Of a stretch of DNA of 50,850 bases, positions 41,658-49,143 are shown piece by piece. A program made the position numbers and the translations under genes. This DNA is from Ruminococcaceae bacterium P7. GTDB taxonomy: Bacteria; Bacillota; Clostridia; Oscillospirales; Acutalibacteraceae. Location: NCBI GenBank assembly GCA_900100595.1, contig FMUA01000006.1, positions 59,857-110,706 on the forward strand, in the 5' to 3' direction. The notes beneath the pieces were generated by a model. That model saw nothing but the letters and a program-made list of their open reading frames with translations. It ran no database searches and was not told the origin of the DNA. Within the stretch, counting starts at the first letter, position 1. Every line of letters begins with the position of its first letter.

Positions 41658-42794
41658 TTATATGTCGATATCGTCTACGGTAATTTCAGAGAAATCGTCA
41701 TTGTCGGCGATCTCGTCGGCTTCCTTCTTCTTCTTGCGTTCACCCATAAAATCCTTGACCTTTGTCACCACATCGGGAATCATGCCCACGATGTTATCGA
41801 GAGCGCCCTTCTCGCCGTTCACGGATATCAGGCGCACGTTGCCCTGATAAACGGTCAGAAACGCAACCGGCTGTATCGTTACGCCCGCGCCGCTGCCGCC
41901 GCCGAAGCAGTCCTTGTTCTCCTTCTTGGTGGGGAGATCGGATCCGCCGGAAGCAAAACCGTAGCTGACCTTGGAAACAGGGATGATCAGCGTGCCGTCC
42001 TCAGCGGTGATAGGCGTGCCAACGATAGTGTTGACGTCAATCATCTCTTTGATCTTTTCCATAGTGATGTTCATTAAACTACCGATGGGATGTTCCATAT
42101 CGCATTCTCCTTTATTGTTCAATTCATTGTTTTTCTGTATCATTTCATCCAGCTCCTTTGTCTTGCCGCGCCGCAGCGACCAGAGGATGCGGATGACCTT
42201 GAAGCCGTATTTGAATACGAGCTTCACCACCCAAAACACGCGGATACGAACCCACACGTCGGCGTAATAGACCGACTTCGCGCCCTCGGTGAAATTCGGC
42301 GCGATGTCGACGCCGTAGTGGCGGCACTTGGTAACATCCGCCAGAATACTCACCGCAGGATAGACCGACAAACAGAAGCAGCCGTATTTGACGGCGGTAT
42401 CATTCGCGTCAGAGCCCGCGTAGGTGATGCTGATTTGCATATTCTTGATAACGAGGTGACGGAAGAAATCCTTCATCACGCCGCCCGCGAGCGCCGCGAT
42501 CTGACGAATCAGATCAACAAACCAGCCGACGCCCTTTTCCTTGAGCAGACTCGGCTTTTTCTCTTTTTCTTCCTTCTTCTCCTCTTCCTTTTCGGGAGCG
42601 GGCTTTTTCTTCTTCTTCTTTTTCTTTTCCTTTTTCGGCTTCTTCGGCTTGGGCGGATAGAGCTTGATGGTCACAAAGCCGATTTTCAGTTCTACGAGAA
42701 TATCCTCGTTGTACTCTGCCCTCACGCCCACGGGTATCATCAGAATCAGGATGATGACGAGGATTATTCCGATTAATATTTTAAGCCACAGCAA
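41658..42794 (-). CDS. DUF2953 protein fused in frame to GerW/YtfJ sporulation-type protein
   Basis: 378 residues. Residues 1-232 are DUF2953-like: an N-terminal membrane segment, a long Lys/Glu/Pro-rich stretch (about 50-85), then the family body (GCFCLSVYPAVSILADVTKC). From residue 233 (MEHPIGSLMNITMEKI) it is a complete GerW/YtfJ protein (DGTLIIPVSKVSYGFASGG, GGGSGAGVTIQPVAFL). In related genomes these are two adjacent genes. Here no stop separates them, yet an AAAGGAG site lies 8 nt before M233, so a free 146-residue GerW is probably also made. A one-base change upstream would put the TAA of AATAAAGGAG in frame. YtfJ homologues are linked to spore germination or envelope function. Confidence 0.8.
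   Translation of the reverse strand: MLWLKILIGIILVIILILMIPVGVRAEYNEDILVELKIGFVTIKLYPPKPKKPKKEKKKKKKKKPAPEKEEEKKEEKEKKPSLLKEKGVGWFVDLIRQIAALAGGVMKDFFRHLVIKNMQISITYAGSDANDTAVKYGCFCLSVYPAVSILADVTKCRHYGVDIAPNFTEGAKSVYYADVWVRIRVFWVVKLVFKYGFKVIRILWSLRRGKTKELDEMIQKNNELNNKGECDMEHPIGSLMNITMEKIKEMIDVNTIVGTPITAEDGTLIIPVSKVSYGFASGGSDLPTKKENKDCFGGGSGAGVTIQPVAFLTVYQGNVRLISVNGEKGALDNIVGMIPDVVTKVKDFMGERKKKKEADEIADNDDFSEITVDDIDI
42096..42113 (-). promoter_or_regulatory. Internal ribosome site and start for separate GerW/YtfJ
   Basis: AAAGGAG, 8 nt, ATG inside the 41658-42794 frame. The product from this ATG would be 146 residues, the normal length for the family. Confidence 0.7.
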
Positions 42795-42815
42795 AATAAC
42801 CCTCCGTATCGCAGT

Positions 42816-43373
42816 TTATTCCGCAGCTTCCTCCTGCATATCCGCCTTCTCCTCCTCGGATTTCTCCTCGGGAAGCGGCGGCAAATCATCAAGCGACTGC
42901 AAATTGAAGCAGCGCAGGAAGTTCTCCGTGGTGCCGTAGAGCAGCGGTCTGCCCGGAAGCTCCAGTCTGCCCTTTTCCTCCAGCAAGCCCTTCGTCGTCA
43001 GGCTGCCGATAACGCCACTGCAGTCAACGCCTCTGACCTGCTCCACAAACGCCTTGGTGACGGGCTGGTTATATGCCACGACCGCCAAGACCTCGAGCGC
43101 CGCCTGAGAAAGCGGCGTGTTGCGGCGCAAATCCATGACCGTGCGGATCTGCGGCGCGTATTCCTTGACAGACACCATCTGATAGGCGGTGTCCAGCTTT
43201 ATGATTGTTATTCCCCTGTCAGACGCCTGATAATCAGCCATCAGCGCGTCTGCGGCGGAAATTGCTTTTTTTACGGTTATTTCCAGCGCCTGCGCAAATC
43301 TTGCGGCCTCTACGGAGTCTCCGCTGGCAAACAGTATCGCCTCTATCGCGGCTTTTTGATTCATGTCACTCAT
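42816..43373 (-). CDS. scpB: Segregation and condensation protein B
   Basis: 185 residues with two winged-helix domains (AAIEAILFASGDSV; NTPLSQAALEVLAVVAYNQPVTKAFVEQVRGVD). Part of the SMC-ScpA-ScpB condensin complex. Overlaps scpA by 8 nt. A second ATG at 43364 is possible, but the first has GAGGA at 8 nt. The acidic tail is short. Confidence 0.95.
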   Translation of the reverse strand: MSDMNQKAAIEAILFASGDSVEAARFAQALEITVKKAISAADALMADYQASDRGITIIKLDTAYQMVSVKEYAPQIRTVMDLRRNTPLSQAALEVLAVVAYNQPVTKAFVEQVRGVDCSGVIGSLTTKGLLEEKGRLELPGRPLLYGTTENFLRCFNLQSLDDLPPLPEEKSEEEKADMQEEAAE

Positions 43374-44088
43374 TCTCCTCGTCCTCTTCCAACATTCTCA
43401 CCACGGCGTTTTCCCCATCGCCCTCAATGCGGATGCGCTTGCCCTTGACAAGCTCCAGCGTCGCTAAAAACGTCGCGACCAAGTCGCTTTTGCCCTCGCA
43501 CGCCTCGAATATCTCATGGTACTCCAGACGCTTGCCGTGACGCAGGCGGCGCATAAGATGAATGATTCTGCTGTTGACCGATACGATCTTATGGGCGACG
43601 ATGCCTGAGAAAGCCTGCTCGGACGGCGGCAGACGACGCTTGCCTCTGCCCACCGCGCTGATATAGCCCTTGACGATATCGCTGCTCGGATGCTGCCGGT
43701 TGTAGGTCATATCAAACTCAACGGGAGACGCGTCCTTGCAATAGGTGTCAAAATCATAGATGGTGCCGAGCTTTGCCGCGATCTCGCGGCATACGGCGTA
43801 TTCCAAAAGCTGACCTGTCAGCTCTTTTTTCAGCTCCTCTGCCTCTTCCTCATATTTCGGCAGGAGCATCACGGATTTGATATAGACAAGCCGCGACGCC
43901 ATCGTGAGAAACTCCGAGGCAATATCCATCTGATTTTCCTGCATGCGCCCGATCTGCTCCATGTACTGGTCAAGCAGCGCGGAAATCTGGATATCATAAA
44001 TATCTATTTTGTTTTTCGCAATCAGCGAAAGCAATAGATCCAGCGGTCCTTCAAAGACGTCGAGCTTGTATTGCAGCTGCGTTTCCAT
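43366..44088 (-). CDS. scpA: Segregation and condensation protein A
   Basis: 240 residues. Kleisin-type N-terminus (YKLDVFEGPLDLLLSLIAKNKIDIYDIQI) and C-terminal winged helix (VATFLATLELVKGKRIRI). Bridges the SMC heads with ScpB. Lies 16 nt after the M50 protease gene. Confidence 0.95.
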   Translation of the reverse strand: METQLQYKLDVFEGPLDLLLSLIAKNKIDIYDIQISALLDQYMEQIGRMQENQMDIASEFLTMASRLVYIKSVMLLPKYEEEAEELKKELTGQLLEYAVCREIAAKLGTIYDFDTYCKDASPVEFDMTYNRQHPSSDIVKGYISAVGRGKRRLPPSEQAFSGIVAHKIVSVNSRIIHLMRRLRHGKRLEYHEIFEACEGKSDLVATFLATLELVKGKRIRIEGDGENAVVRMLEEDEENE

Positions 44089-44104
44089 TCCGTCACCGTC
44101 ACAT

Positions 44105-44821
44105 TCAGAAAAGCATGTTAAACGGCACGGTGGTCACTCCGAAAAGCTGGAAAGGCAGCGCCGAGAGATTGTACATGCCGTACAAAACCCATGTGGAAAG
44201 AAAGCTTAACAGGCGGCTGAGCGGTCCCATCCACAGCAATACGAAAATCACCGCAAAAAAGACCATCTGATAGCGATAGAGAAAGGCTACCGCTTTGTCG
44301 GGCAGGAAAGCAAACAGCAGCTTTGAGCCGTCAAGCGGAGGAATCGGCAGCAGATTAAATACTGCCAGCTGAACATTGACAGTGGAATAAAAGGTCAGAA
44401 ACGTCAGCACCCATGAACCAACGGAATTGGACGCCAGAAAACTCGGTGATATTGCCCAGATAATCTGAAAAATCAACAACCCCGCAAAGCCCGCGACAAG
44501 ATTCGCCACAGGTCCCATCAAAGCGGTTATCGCCATTCCGCCTTTCGGATTTTTGAAATAGCGCGCGTCGACGGGTACGGGTTTTGCCCAGCCGAATCCG
44601 AACAGCAGCATAAACAACGCACCAAAAGGATCGATATGCGTCAACGGATTAAGCGAAAGTCTGCCGCGCTGCTTTATCCCCTTATCGCCCAGCAAATACG
44701 CCGTTTGCGCATGCGCCCATTCATGGAACGGAAGTATCAGAAAAATAATGACCAAAACCGCGATGATTTCCGCGATGATCGATGAAAGTGAAAAATTGCC
44801 GCTTAATAACTGAGAGAGCAT
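44105..44821 (-). CDS. M50-family site-2 protease-like membrane metalloprotease
   Basis: 238 residues from ATG 44821 (GGAGG 5 nt upstream); a longer frame to 44884 lacks a ribosome site and overlaps the promoter. Zinc motif HEWAH in LPFHEWAHA, and the third ligand in NLLPIPPLDGSKLLF. Four to five membrane segments. It is the small YwhC/Rip-like type without a PDZ domain. Its substrate is unknown. This family often precedes scpA-scpB in Firmicutes, as here. Confidence 0.9.
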   Translation of the reverse strand: MLSQLLSGNFSLSSIIAEIIAVLVIIFLILPFHEWAHAQTAYLLGDKGIKQRGRLSLNPLTHIDPFGALFMLLFGFGWAKPVPVDARYFKNPKGGMAITALMGPVANLVAGFAGLLIFQIIWAISPSFLASNSVGSWVLTFLTFYSTVNVQLAVFNLLPIPPLDGSKLLFAFLPDKAVAFLYRYQMVFFAVIFVLLWMGPLSRLLSFLSTWVLYGMYNLSALPFQLFGVTTVPFNMLF

Positions 44822-44855
44822 ACTAGCCTCCATCTTATAAATATATTTATATTCT

Positions 44856-44884
44856 ATTATACCGTATCCACCATCAAAATACAA
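44856..44884 (-). promoter_or_regulatory. Promoter for the M50-scpA-scpB-dacF-rluB operon
   Basis: Minus strand TTGTAT, 17-nt spacer, TATAAT, 34 nt upstream of ATG 44821. The six genes that follow are all on this strand with gaps under 50 nt. Confidence 0.65.
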
Positions 44885-44920
44885 GTGAAAAAAACAAGTT
44901 AAGAAATTTTCAAAAAAGGC

Positions 44921-44949
44921 TTGCTTTTTTTCTCATTTTCTGTTATTAT
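44921..44949 (+). promoter_or_regulatory. Promoter for rpmB
   Basis: TTGCTT, 17-nt spacer, TATTAT, 47 nt upstream of the start, on a T-rich background. Confidence 0.55.
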
Positions 44950-44996
44950 AACAAAGTTAGGAATAGAATTTGATTTGTATAAGGAGGTGCAGACGC

Positions 44997-45185
44997 ATGG
45001 CAAAATGTGAATTCTGCGGTAAGGATGTAAAGTTTGGTATCAAGGTATCCCACTCACACAGACGTTCCAACAGAACCTGGAAGCCCAACGTACAGCGTGT
45101 TAAGGCTATCGTTGACGGATCTCCCAAGCGTGTATATGCTTGCACCCGTTGTTTGCGTTCAGGCAAGGTAACAAGAGCTAACTAA
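44997..45185 (+). CDS. rpmB: 50S ribosomal protein L28
   Basis: 62 residues from ATG 44997 (AAGGAGG upstream). Sequence KVSHSHRRSNRTWKPNVQ and the paired cysteines (CEFCGK; CTRCLRSGK) mark the zinc-binding C+ form of L28. Monocistronic. Confidence 0.95.
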   Translation: MAKCEFCGKDVKFGIKVSHSHRRSNRTWKPNVQRVKAIVDGSPKRVYACTRCLRSGKVTRAN

Positions 45186-45220
45186 GTGATTTTTCATATC
45201 TTTATACTTAGACTTTTCAG

Positions 45221-45247
45221 GAGCTGCTCAGACGAGTAGCTCTTTTT
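45221..45247 (+). terminator. Intrinsic terminator after rpmB
   Basis: GAGCTGCTC and GAGTAGCTC pair (one G-U) around AGAC, followed by TTTTT. Confidence 0.8.
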
Positions 45248-45253
45248 CGTTGC

Positions 45254-45290
45254 AAAAAAGGAGCACTTTCATAATCGAAAGAGCTCCTTT
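45254..45290 (-). terminator. Intrinsic terminator after the first surface-protein gene
   Basis: Minus strand AGGAGCTCTTTC and GAAAGTGCTCCT with one mismatch, followed by TTTTTTG. Confidence 0.8.
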
Positions 45291-45295
45291 ATATT

Positions 45296-46405
45296 TTAGT
45301 TAAAGAGAATTTCCTTTTTGCGCATGACAAAGAGGACAGAGGTCGCCACGCAGAAGATGCTCAGACAGATAAAGGAATAAATCGGCGCTCCCGTGCTGAC
45401 AACGCCCTTGTCTGCTTCCTTTGGCTTGTTATCCTGATCTGTCGAATTGCCGTCATCAGATGTGCTGACGGAGTCATGGGTAGCCTTTGATGTGTGAGAG
45501 GTCGCATCCGTCGAGGCGGTCGGTACCGTTGATGTCCCTTCGGTGCTTTCCCCTGCTTCATCAGGCGTGTTGATCACATTTCCGCTTTCGTCTGTCACAG
45601 GAGGAACCGTCGTGGGCGGAGCGGTCGTCGCCTGTACAAAATTCGATTCCGTCAGTACCGTCTTACGGAAAAGGCGGACGTCATTGATCCCTTTTTCATT
45701 CAATCCCTCATTGGCAACAAGGACTACCTCCAATTCGGGCTGCGTCAACTTGTTTTTCGCGTCGACGTCGGAAACGACCAACATATCGACGGTCAGATCC
45801 ACGGTCAGTATCTCGGGAATGTCCTCGTCAAGCTCCGCTACATCAAATACGAAACGCGCAAACGGCTTCTCCTCCTTTGAAAACTCATACAGCCTGACAT
45901 TGGAGGAACAGTAATGCGCGTATCCGTCGTCCAGCGTCAAAACGCCCTTATCACCGATTGTCGGGCATACCGTCCTTACGGTGTTCTTTTCCTCTGAAAG
46001 TGTCAAAAGCGTTCCGTCGTATTTCAAATACCACTGCACACTCATCAAGTCAAGCGAGGACTTGAACCAGTAGGTTACCTCAACCTGCTTTGTCTTGACA
46101 TTATACTCAGCGGATGCGTTCGGGAAAAAGTTAGATACCGCGTTCACCGTCAGCGCCGGGAACTCCGCAGGCTCGATCTTTTCCGTAGTGGGCTGTGTTG
46201 AGGAAGAAGCAGTCGGTTCTGTTCCGTGAGTCATTGACGGAAGTGATGTTTCTGACTCCGACTCTGTTTCTTTTTCTTTTTCTTCTGTATTCCATTCAAG
46301 GTGTTCCGTGTTCTGTTCCGCGGCTGCTGCCGGGCAGCCTGCAAGCAGCAAAAGCACGGTAAAAATGACGGTCATGAAAAGACTGACATATCTTTTTGAC
46401 ATCAT
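45296..46405 (-). CDS. Surface protein with one cohesin-like module and a C-terminal membrane anchor
   Basis: 369 residues. The signal peptide could end in a lipobox (LLLAGC) or at AAAAE. A Glu/Thr/Ser-rich spacer (about 30-75) leads to one beta-sandwich module (about 80-255) starting FPALTVNAVSNFFPNASAEY, of the same type as the two modules in the amylase (LSVTATSNLYPQ, LTVTAKSNVFPQ). It shares a TVCP stretch with the module in the 49144 protein. A Ser/Thr/Asp-rich stalk follows, then VVSTGAP, a membrane segment and MRKK. The role is inferred: cell-surface anchoring of dockerin proteins or carbohydrate contact. Confidence 0.75.
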   Translation of the reverse strand: MMSKRYVSLFMTVIFTVLLLLAGCPAAAAEQNTEHLEWNTEEKEKETESESETSLPSMTHGTEPTASSSTQPTTEKIEPAEFPALTVNAVSNFFPNASAEYNVKTKQVEVTYWFKSSLDLMSVQWYLKYDGTLLTLSEEKNTVRTVCPTIGDKGVLTLDDGYAHYCSSNVRLYEFSKEEKPFARFVFDVAELDEDIPEILTVDLTVDMLVVSDVDAKNKLTQPELEVVLVANEGLNEKGINDVRLFRKTVLTESNFVQATTAPPTTVPPVTDESGNVINTPDEAGESTEGTSTVPTASTDATSHTSKATHDSVSTSDDGNSTDQDNKPKEADKGVVSTGAPIYSFICLSIFCVATSVLFVMRKKEILFN

Positions 46406-46444
46406 CTTAACCTCCGATTTTTTGCGTCTAAAGTTTCAGTTTAT

Positions 46445-46473
46445 ATTATACATGAAATCCGTCAAAAAATCAA
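46445..46473 (-). promoter_or_regulatory. Promoter for the 45296-46405 gene
   Basis: Minus strand TTGATT, 17-nt spacer, TATAAT. Confidence 0.6.
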
Positions 46474-46491
46474 GTCATATTTCCGAATAAG

Positions 46492-46522
46492 AAAAAACGC
46501 TCCCTTTAAGGGAGCGTTTTAT
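46492..46522 (-). terminator. Intrinsic terminator after the 46539-47882 gene
   Basis: Minus strand AAAACGCTCCC and GGGAGCGTTTT with a short loop, followed by TTCTT. Confidence 0.85.
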
Positions 46523-46538
46523 GATTCAGTAATGAGAA

Positions 46539-47882
46539 TTACTTGTTATACTTCTTGCGAGTAAAGTAGAAGGTACCGCAAGCAGCAGCAACAATTACAA
46601 ACATAACAGCCGCGAAAGAGAAGTCACCTGTTGCAACAGAGCCGTTAGCGCTGTTGGTTGTGGTGGTGCCGGAACCCTTGGTAGCAGATGTAGCAGATGT
46701 AGGATTGGTTGCGGGAGCGGGAACAGTCGTAGCGGAAGTGGGGCTGGTGGGAATCTCGGGGGTTTCCTTGTTCTCATAGTAGAGACCGGTGAAGTTACCG
46801 TATACCATCAGCTTCGCTTCTTTGCCGTCAGCTCCGGGACCCATCTTCGCTACGTTGCCGTAGTCGTCAATGAGATATCCTTCGGGAGCAACGGGCTTGC
46901 CGTCTTCACCAACGGTGATACCGGTCTTCTCGAGCATAAGATCCTTGGTGGGCCATGTGCCGTACTCGCCGTTGCCATAGTAGAAGAAGAAGTCGCCGCT
47001 GAAGGTAGGCATACCCTCGGGAACAATGGTGGTACTGATCTTCATGGAGTTGGGATCCATGTTGCAGACATAAACCATGTTATCAAACATCTGCGCAATA
47101 CCGTCGCCCTGCTCCATCTCAATGTAGAAGTTCTTGGAATACTTACCGAATTCTGCGATTTCAAACTCTTCGGGATCGAGCTCGCCTTCTTCAATCGCAA
47201 CATATACAGGCATTTCGGGAAGATCCTCGCCCATGTTCTCCTCATAAAGTCTCTTCTCTTCATCCTTCATCTTGGCTGCAGGAGCGAACATACCCTTCAT
47301 CATAGCCTTTTCAGCCTTGGTGATTTCCTGAGTTGTCTTATCCCAGTGAATAGGAGTATAATCAAACTGCTCAGCGAACTTATCCCAGACATACATCCAG
47401 AGATCCTTTGACTGATAATCGTCAAAACCAATGATCTGATACTGAGAAGGAGTATCAACGATCTGCTTTGCAGCGTCAAACTTCTTCTGATCGAAGTCGG
47501 GCTCTGAGGGCATACCGCCATTGATATGGTTGTTGAAGATGATCATTGTGGTATCCTTGGGAACGGGAGTGCTGTACAGATTCTTTACGTTCTCCTCGGT
47601 GGTTACTCTGTTGACAACATAGCCGGGCCACTCGTGAGTAAAGTTGTCCTTAGGAACATCAGCGCCTGTCCACCAGTAGATGCCCGCTCTGTTCTCGTTG
47701 GTTTTCCAGTAGTCGCTTTCCCAACCACCGGGCATAGCAAACAAATAAGTATTAGATTCTACACTACCGGGATCATAAGAATCATCGTCTTTTTTGATAG
47801 CGCCAGCGGAAATAACACTGCCTGCAAGAACGGTGGCAGCAAGTGTACCCGCGAGAACGGCGCTAAGAATTCTCTTTCTCAT
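46539..47882 (-). CDS. Anchored surface protein with starch-binding-like motifs
   Basis: 447 residues. Signal peptide (LSAVLAGTLAATVLAGSVISAGA). The early part (about 45-80) has YLFAMPGGW, GIYWWTGADVP and HEWPGYVV, aromatic and WPG motifs resembling the CBM26-like modules of the amylase in this window. The middle (about 120-380) is acidic and unrecognised, with a second aromatic patch FFFYYGNGEYGTWP. A Thr/Pro/Ala/Ser stalk (about 383-415) is followed by GSVATGD, a membrane segment and TRKKYNK, a sortase-type tail without a strict LPxTG. Likely a cell-surface starch-binding protein; no catalytic residues are visible. Confidence 0.65.
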   Translation of the reverse strand: MRKRILSAVLAGTLAATVLAGSVISAGAIKKDDDSYDPGSVESNTYLFAMPGGWESDYWKTNENRAGIYWWTGADVPKDNFTHEWPGYVVNRVTTEENVKNLYSTPVPKDTTMIIFNNHINGGMPSEPDFDQKKFDAAKQIVDTPSQYQIIGFDDYQSKDLWMYVWDKFAEQFDYTPIHWDKTTQEITKAEKAMMKGMFAPAAKMKDEEKRLYEENMGEDLPEMPVYVAIEEGELDPEEFEIAEFGKYSKNFYIEMEQGDGIAQMFDNMVYVCNMDPNSMKISTTIVPEGMPTFSGDFFFYYGNGEYGTWPTKDLMLEKTGITVGEDGKPVAPEGYLIDDYGNVAKMGPGADGKEAKLMVYGNFTGLYYENKETPEIPTSPTSATTVPAPATNPTSATSATKGSGTTTTNSANGSVATGDFSFAAVMFVIVAAACGTFYFTRKKYNK

Positions 47883-47926
47883 AGTTAAATTCCTCCAATA
47901 ATATTCCGATTTTTTCGGTTATTCAT

Positions 47927-47955
47927 ATTATATATCAAAATAGAGAAAAAATCAA
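47927..47955 (-). promoter_or_regulatory. Promoter for the 46539-47882 gene
   Basis: Minus strand TTGATT, 17-nt spacer, TATAAT, the same elements as at 46445-46473. Confidence 0.6.
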
Positions 47956-48037
47956 GCAACATTTAAAAGAATAATTTGGAGCAGTAAACAAATTTATGTC
48001 TTTGTTTCTGTTAATTATTGCTGTTATCATCCGAAAA

Positions 48038-48940
48038 TTAGTCTTTTTCGTCGAAGGAATCCTCTTCCGCCGCAAAATTACCCGGTGCAGTCTGTCCGTT
48101 TTCGTCTTTGCCGTTCTTGTTTTTATTCTTAACAGCGAGCACGACTGCCAACGCCACCAGAGCACCCAGAATCGGAATCGCAATGATCAGGAAGAACATA
48201 TTATTGGACTTCCCGGATGAACCGACATCCTCATATCGCGTCGCTTCAATCACGTCCTGCTCATAAACAAGATGCGTCGCGGGCTGTTGTCCGACAACCG
48301 AATCATGATTGTCTTTGTCAGGTGAGTTTTCCTCACCCATTCCGTCCGCATAATTGATGAAGCTGCTCTGACGGCTGTTGAGCGTGTCCTGATCCTTTGT
48401 GATAGGAAGCACGCCGTCCGTGACAACAGGCTTGTCATTGATAATCAGATCATAGGTGAATTTATACGATTTGAGATAAGTCATATCCTCTCCATACATT
48501 TCCGTAACAAAGAACGACAAGGTCGGATCTTTTTCATCATCCCGCGTACCGATGTATTCACCCGAATCCTTCGCGGCAAACTTGCAGGAGAAAAACTCGT
48601 CCTTGTTGGGAAAGCCGACGGGATGACTGATATCCGTCCAGTTCATCGGAATCTTACCCTCAATGTCGGGATTATAAAACAGGCTGTCAAAATGTTCCGC
48701 CGTGAGCGATTCCTTGTCAAACTCTAGTAAATTCGCGTCATAAAACAAGCGAAGTTCAAATCCAATGATTTCTTCCTTCGTATCGCCGAGATAGAGCTTG
48801 AACTCAACATTGTCTCCCTTATTGATGGTAATGTCCGAAGCGCCCGCATCAGCGCTCTCGGCATAAGCCATCGGAACAGAGGATAACGAGATCAGAGCGG
48901 CAGCGGTACCGATTGTCAGAGTAGAAAAAAGGTGTCTCAT
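48038..48940 (-). CDS. Membrane-anchored protein with a cohesin-like module
   Basis: 300 residues from ATG 48940; TGAGGT lies 8 nt upstream, while longer starts at 48955 and 48985 have no site. Signal peptide ends near AYA-ES. A module at about 30-190 begins ITINKGDNVEFKLYL and EIIGFELRLFYDANLLEF, the classic cohesin pattern of a G-D-x-V start followed by a strand with YD-x-LLEF. A spacer of about 60 residues precedes one membrane segment (FFLIIAIPILGALVALAVVLAV) and a charged tail of about 35 residues that would lie in the cytoplasm. Unlike its neighbours it has no TGD motif. Proposed role: holding dockerin-bearing enzymes at the membrane. Confidence 0.65.
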   Translation of the reverse strand: MRHLFSTLTIGTAAALISLSSVPMAYAESADAGASDITINKGDNVEFKLYLGDTKEEIIGFELRLFYDANLLEFDKESLTAEHFDSLFYNPDIEGKIPMNWTDISHPVGFPNKDEFFSCKFAAKDSGEYIGTRDDEKDPTLSFFVTEMYGEDMTYLKSYKFTYDLIINDKPVVTDGVLPITKDQDTLNSRQSSFINYADGMGEENSPDKDNHDSVVGQQPATHLVYEQDVIEATRYEDVGSSGKSNNMFFLIIAIPILGALVALAVVLAVKNKNKNGKDENGQTAPGNFAAEEDSFDEKD

Positions 48941-48973
48941 AGTAAAATACCTCATAATAAATATTCTTTTATT

Positions 48974-49002
48974 ATTATATATCATAATCGGAATTATTTC
49001 AA
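48974..49002 (-). promoter_or_regulatory. Promoter for the 48038-48940 gene
   Basis: Minus strand TTGAAA, 17-nt spacer, TATAAT. Confidence 0.6.
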
Positions 49003-49062
49003 CGAATATTAAAGGATTTTCATTAAATTTTCATAGAACAATCACTTGAATTGCATCGGCAC

Positions 49063-49093
49063 AAAAAAACACCCTCCGAAGAATCGGAGGGTG
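49063..49093 (-). terminator. Intrinsic terminator after the 49144 gene
   Basis: Minus strand CACCCTCCGA and CGGAGGGTG with a 5-nt loop, followed by seven T. Confidence 0.88.
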
Positions 49094-49143
49094 AAAAACG
49101 TATTATTTTTTTACAACCTGACGGCTGTGCAATCCGTAATTAA

